From the NCBI GenBank assembly GCA_963755075.1, contig CAVWKL010000224.1, forward strand, positions 1-15,189: a DNA stretch of 15,189 nucleotides, written 5' to 3'. Position 1 is the stretch's first letter. Every line of letters starts with the position of its first letter. Of the stretch, positions 12,836 through 15,189 are shown piece after piece. Position numbers and translations under genes: made by a program. A model generated the notes under the pieces. It did no database searches and was not told where the DNA came from. It saw nothing but the letters and a program-made list of their open reading frames with translations. Origin of the DNA: Roseiarcus sp963755075 (GTDB lineage: Bacteria; Pseudomonadota; Alphaproteobacteria; Rhizobiales; Beijerinckiaceae).

Positions 12836-13945
12836 TCAAATCGGCGGGCTGGCGGTGCGCCGCGCCAGCAGCGTCGCCACCGGAGCGCGGAACATGTGTT
12901 CGAGCCCGCCGGCGAACAGCACGACGAGCCCCTGGATGACGACGATCATGTCGCGGCTGATCTTCGGCCTGTCGAAGGCGAGTTCCGCGCCGCCCTGGTA
13001 GAGCATGCCGAAGAGGATCGCCGCGAGCACGATGCCGACGGGATGGGCGCGCCCCATCAGCGCCACCGCGATGCCGACGAAACCGAAGCCGGCGGTGTAT
13101 TCGAGGATCAGCCGATGCTCCTCGCCGAGGATGACGTTGACCGCCATGCCGCCGGCGAGCGCGCCCGACAGCAGCGTCGTCAGAATGGTGATGCGCGCCG
13201 GCGAGATCCCGCCGTAGACGGCGGCGGTCGGATTGGCGCCGACGGTGCGGATTTCGTAGCCGAGCCGCGTGCGCCAGATCAGCGCCCAGACGCCGAGGGC
13301 GGCGGCGAGCGCGATGAGGAACGACAGATTGAACGGCGTCACCGGCCATTTCACCCCGATAAGGGCGAGGAGCTCATGGAACTGCGGCACGATGCCGCCC
13401 GGCGGGAACGGCAGAGTTTCCGGGTTCATCTGGGTGGGGGGACGCAGCACGTCGACGAGCAGGTAGCCCATCAGCGCCGAGGCGATATAGTTGAACATGA
13501 TCGTCGTGATGACGATGTGGCTGTCGCGCTTGGCCTGCAAATAGCCGGGAATGGCCGCGAAGGCGGCACCGAACAGCGCCGCCGCGACGATGGCGACGAA
13601 CACCAGGCTGTAGCCGGGGAGAAAGCCGAGATAGAGGCAGGCGAGCGCCGCCCCGAGACCGCCGATATAGGCTTGCCCCTCGACGCCGATATTGAACAGT
13701 CCGGCGTGAAAGCAGATCGCCACGGCGAGGCCGGTGAAGATGAAACTGGTGGCGTAGTAGAGCGTGAAGCCGATGCCTTCGAGATCGCCGAGCGCGCCGA
13801 CCAGCAGCAAGCGCACCGCCTCGAAGGGATTTTCGCCGATGGCGGTGACGACGAGCCCGGAGATGCAAAAGGCGGCGGCGACGTTGATGAGCGGGATCAG
13901 CGCGACGTCGGCCCAAGCCGGCAACGGTTTCAAGGGCGCGCTCAT
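12836..13945 (-). CDS. Nucleoside-type ABC transporter permease (first subunit)
   Basis: The 369-residue product is the longer partner permease of the YufP/BmpB/NupB type. Hydrophobic segments include ALIPLINVAAAFCISGLVV near the start and a paired FTGLAVAICFHAGLFNIGVE region typical of BPD_transp_2 permeases. The coupling loop TRLGYEIRTVGANPTAAVYG resembles that of the second permease. The ATG overlaps the ATPase stop as ATGA. Gene order ATPase, long permease, short permease is the usual one for this transporter family; the substrate-binding lipoprotein gene is not in the window and may lie beyond the right edge. Confidence 0.92.
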   Translation of the reverse strand: MSAPLKPLPAWADVALIPLINVAAAFCISGLVVTAIGENPFEAVRLLLVGALGDLEGIGFTLYYATSFIFTGLAVAICFHAGLFNIGVEGQAYIGGLGAALACLYLGFLPGYSLVFVAIVAAALFGAAFAAIPGYLQAKRDSHIVITTIMFNYIASALMGYLLVDVLRPPTQMNPETLPFPPGGIVPQFHELLALIGVKWPVTPFNLSFLIALAAALGVWALIWRTRLGYEIRTVGANPTAAVYGGISPARITILTTLLSGALAGGMAVNVILGEEHRLILEYTAGFGFVGIAVALMGRAHPVGIVLAAILFGMLYQGGAELAFDRPKISRDMIVVIQGLVVLFAGGLEHMFRAPVATLLARRTASPPI

Positions 13946-15189
13946 GCGGCGCGCTCGGCGACGCCGGCCATCAGCAGGCCGAGGTCCTGGGCGTTGGTCG
14001 CCTCGGGGACGCGCTCGCCGGTGATCCGGCCGGCGCAGATGACCAGGATGCGGTCGGAAAGCGCGAAGATCTCGTCGAGTTCGACGGACACGAGCAGCAC
14101 CGCCTTTCCGGCGTCGCGCAACGCGACGATTCGCTTGTGGATGAATTCGATCGCGCCGATGTCGACGCCGCGCGTCGGCTGGCCGACCAGCATGATCTTG
14201 GGGTTGCGCTCGATTTCGCGGGCGAGCACGATCTTCTGCTGATTGCCGCCGGAGAAACTGGCGGTCTTGAGCAAGGGGGCGCGCGGGCGAATGTCGAAGG
14301 CCTCCATCTTCGCCGCTTCGTCGGCGATGATGGCTGCGCGGTCGAAGAAAACGCCGCGACCGTAGACGGGGTCGTCGTGGAAACCGAGCATCGCGCTTTC
14401 GCAGGCTTCGAACGGCATCACCAGGCCGACGCGATGGCGATCCTCCGGGACATGGCCGACCCCGAGCGCGCGCACGCCCTTGGGATTGCGCTGGGAGGCC
14501 GGCGGCGCGACGCCATTGACGAGGATTTCGCCGGAGTTCAGCGGCCGAATGCCGGCCAGCGCCTCCAGAAGCTCCGATTGCCCGTTGCCTGCGACGCCGG
14601 CGACGCCGACAATCTCGCCTTCGCGCAAGACGAACGAGACGTCGTCGACGCGGGTGACGCCGCGATCGTCGCGCACGGAAATATTGCGCGCCTCGAGCAC
14701 GACCTTGCCGGGATGGGCGGGGCCCTTATCGATCTTGAGGATGACCTTGCGCCCGACCATCGCGTCGGCCAACTCCGGCGGCGAGGTCTTGGCGGTCTCG
14801 AAGGTCGCGACCAATTCGCCGCGCCGCATCACCGAGACGCGGTCGGTCAGGCTGATGATCTCGCGCAGCTTGTGGGTGATGAAGACGACGGTCTTGTTCT
14901 GCGCCTTCAAGGCGCGCAGCAGGCCGAACAGCTGGTCCGCCTCGGCGGGGGTCAGCACCGCGGTCGGTTCGTCGAGCACCAGAATTTCCGCGCCGCGCAC
15001 CAGCGCCTTGAGAATTTCGACCCGCTGCTGCAGGCCGACCGACAATTCGCCGACGATCGCCTCCGGGTCGACCTCCAGCGCGTATTGCTTGGCCAGATGG
15101 GCGAGTTTCACCCGAATGGCGGCGGCGCCGGCGGCCAGCAGCGGCCCGCCCTCGGCGCCGAGCATGACGTTCTCGAGCACGCTGAGCGG
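13942..15189 (-). CDS. Nucleoside-type ABC transporter ATP-binding protein, 5' end outside the window
   Basis: The frame is open to the right edge, so the N-terminus with the first Walker A is missing; 415 residues are visible. This is a tandem-ATPase protein like RbsA or YufO. The first domain shows the signature ELSVGLQQRVEI, Walker B ILVLDEPTAVLTP and the H-loop FITHKL. The second shows a Walker A variant GVAGNGQSEL, signature SFSGGNQQKIVLAREI, and IMLVGQPTRGVD, in which the usual DE after Walker B is GQ, a change seen often in second domains of this family. It would power uptake through the two permeases encoded next. Confidence 0.94.
   Translation of the reverse strand, partial: PLSVLENVMLGAEGGPLLAAGAAAIRVKLAHLAKQYALEVDPEAIVGELSVGLQQRVEILKALVRGAEILVLDEPTAVLTPAEADQLFGLLRALKAQNKTVVFITHKLREIISLTDRVSVMRRGELVATFETAKTSPPELADAMVGRKVILKIDKGPAHPGKVVLEARNISVRDDRGVTRVDDVSFVLREGEIVGVAGVAGNGQSELLEALAGIRPLNSGEILVNGVAPPASQRNPKGVRALGVGHVPEDRHRVGLVMPFEACESAMLGFHDDPVYGRGVFFDRAAIIADEAAKMEAFDIRPRAPLLKTASFSGGNQQKIVLAREIERNPKIMLVGQPTRGVDIGAIEFIHKRIVALRDAGKAVLLVSVELDEIFALSDRILVICAGRITGERVPEATNAQDLGLLMAGVAERAA

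Noticed and set aside
12587..14242. 551-codon open frame on the + strand opposite the permease and ATPase genes
   Set aside because: Very charged shadow translation with no motif; it spans three well-recognised minus-strand genes.

Overview
The window is GC-rich DNA from an alphaproteobacterium, probably of the Hyphomicrobiales (Rhizobiales). The basis is codon use, the UvrC and PrmA sequence types, the nucleoside-salvage operon, and an intergenic palindromic repeat of a kind common in that order. The genus is not identified. Every convincing gene lies on the minus strand except a truncated one at the left edge.

Left part (1-3314): the 3' end of an AMMECR1-domain gene (+ strand) converges on a uvrC-prmA pair (- strand). 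prmA carries a one-base frameshift near 1066-1067.

Middle (3315-6205) is a repeat-rich accessory island. Arms or whole copies of a 33-nt-arm palindromic repeat (A to E) alternate with three small genes: an HTH-type protein of uncertain start, a predicted PD-(D/E)XK-like nuclease of foreign composition, and a 96-residue GIY-YIG protein. The nuclease gene lies between the left arm of one repeat and the right arm of another, and these two arms form a perfect 33-bp inverted repeat. A 55-bp stretch here also duplicates the 3' end of the dehydrogenase gene at 6973-7917.

Right part (6206-15189): a flavodoxin-fold quinone reductase gene, then a nucleoside uptake and salvage operon. In transcription order the operon is ABC ATPase (cut by the window edge), two permeases, cytidine deaminase, [mobile insert and toxin-antitoxin pair], purine nucleoside phosphorylase, thymidine phosphorylase, and a GhrA-like 2-hydroxyacid dehydrogenase. 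The transporter would import nucleosides, Cdd would deaminate cytidine, and PNP and DeoA would release bases and (deoxy)ribose-1-phosphate. Most junctions overlap or are very short, so translational coupling is likely.

The best candidate for something undescribed is a 633-bp element at 10796-11428. It has 20-bp imperfect terminal inverted repeats (18/20 matching) and a perfect 6-bp target duplication (TTCTTC). It carries two small unrecognised ORFs and no transposase. It sits at the very edge of a perfect 6-3-6 palindrome that overlaps the promoter of the toxin-antitoxin operon.
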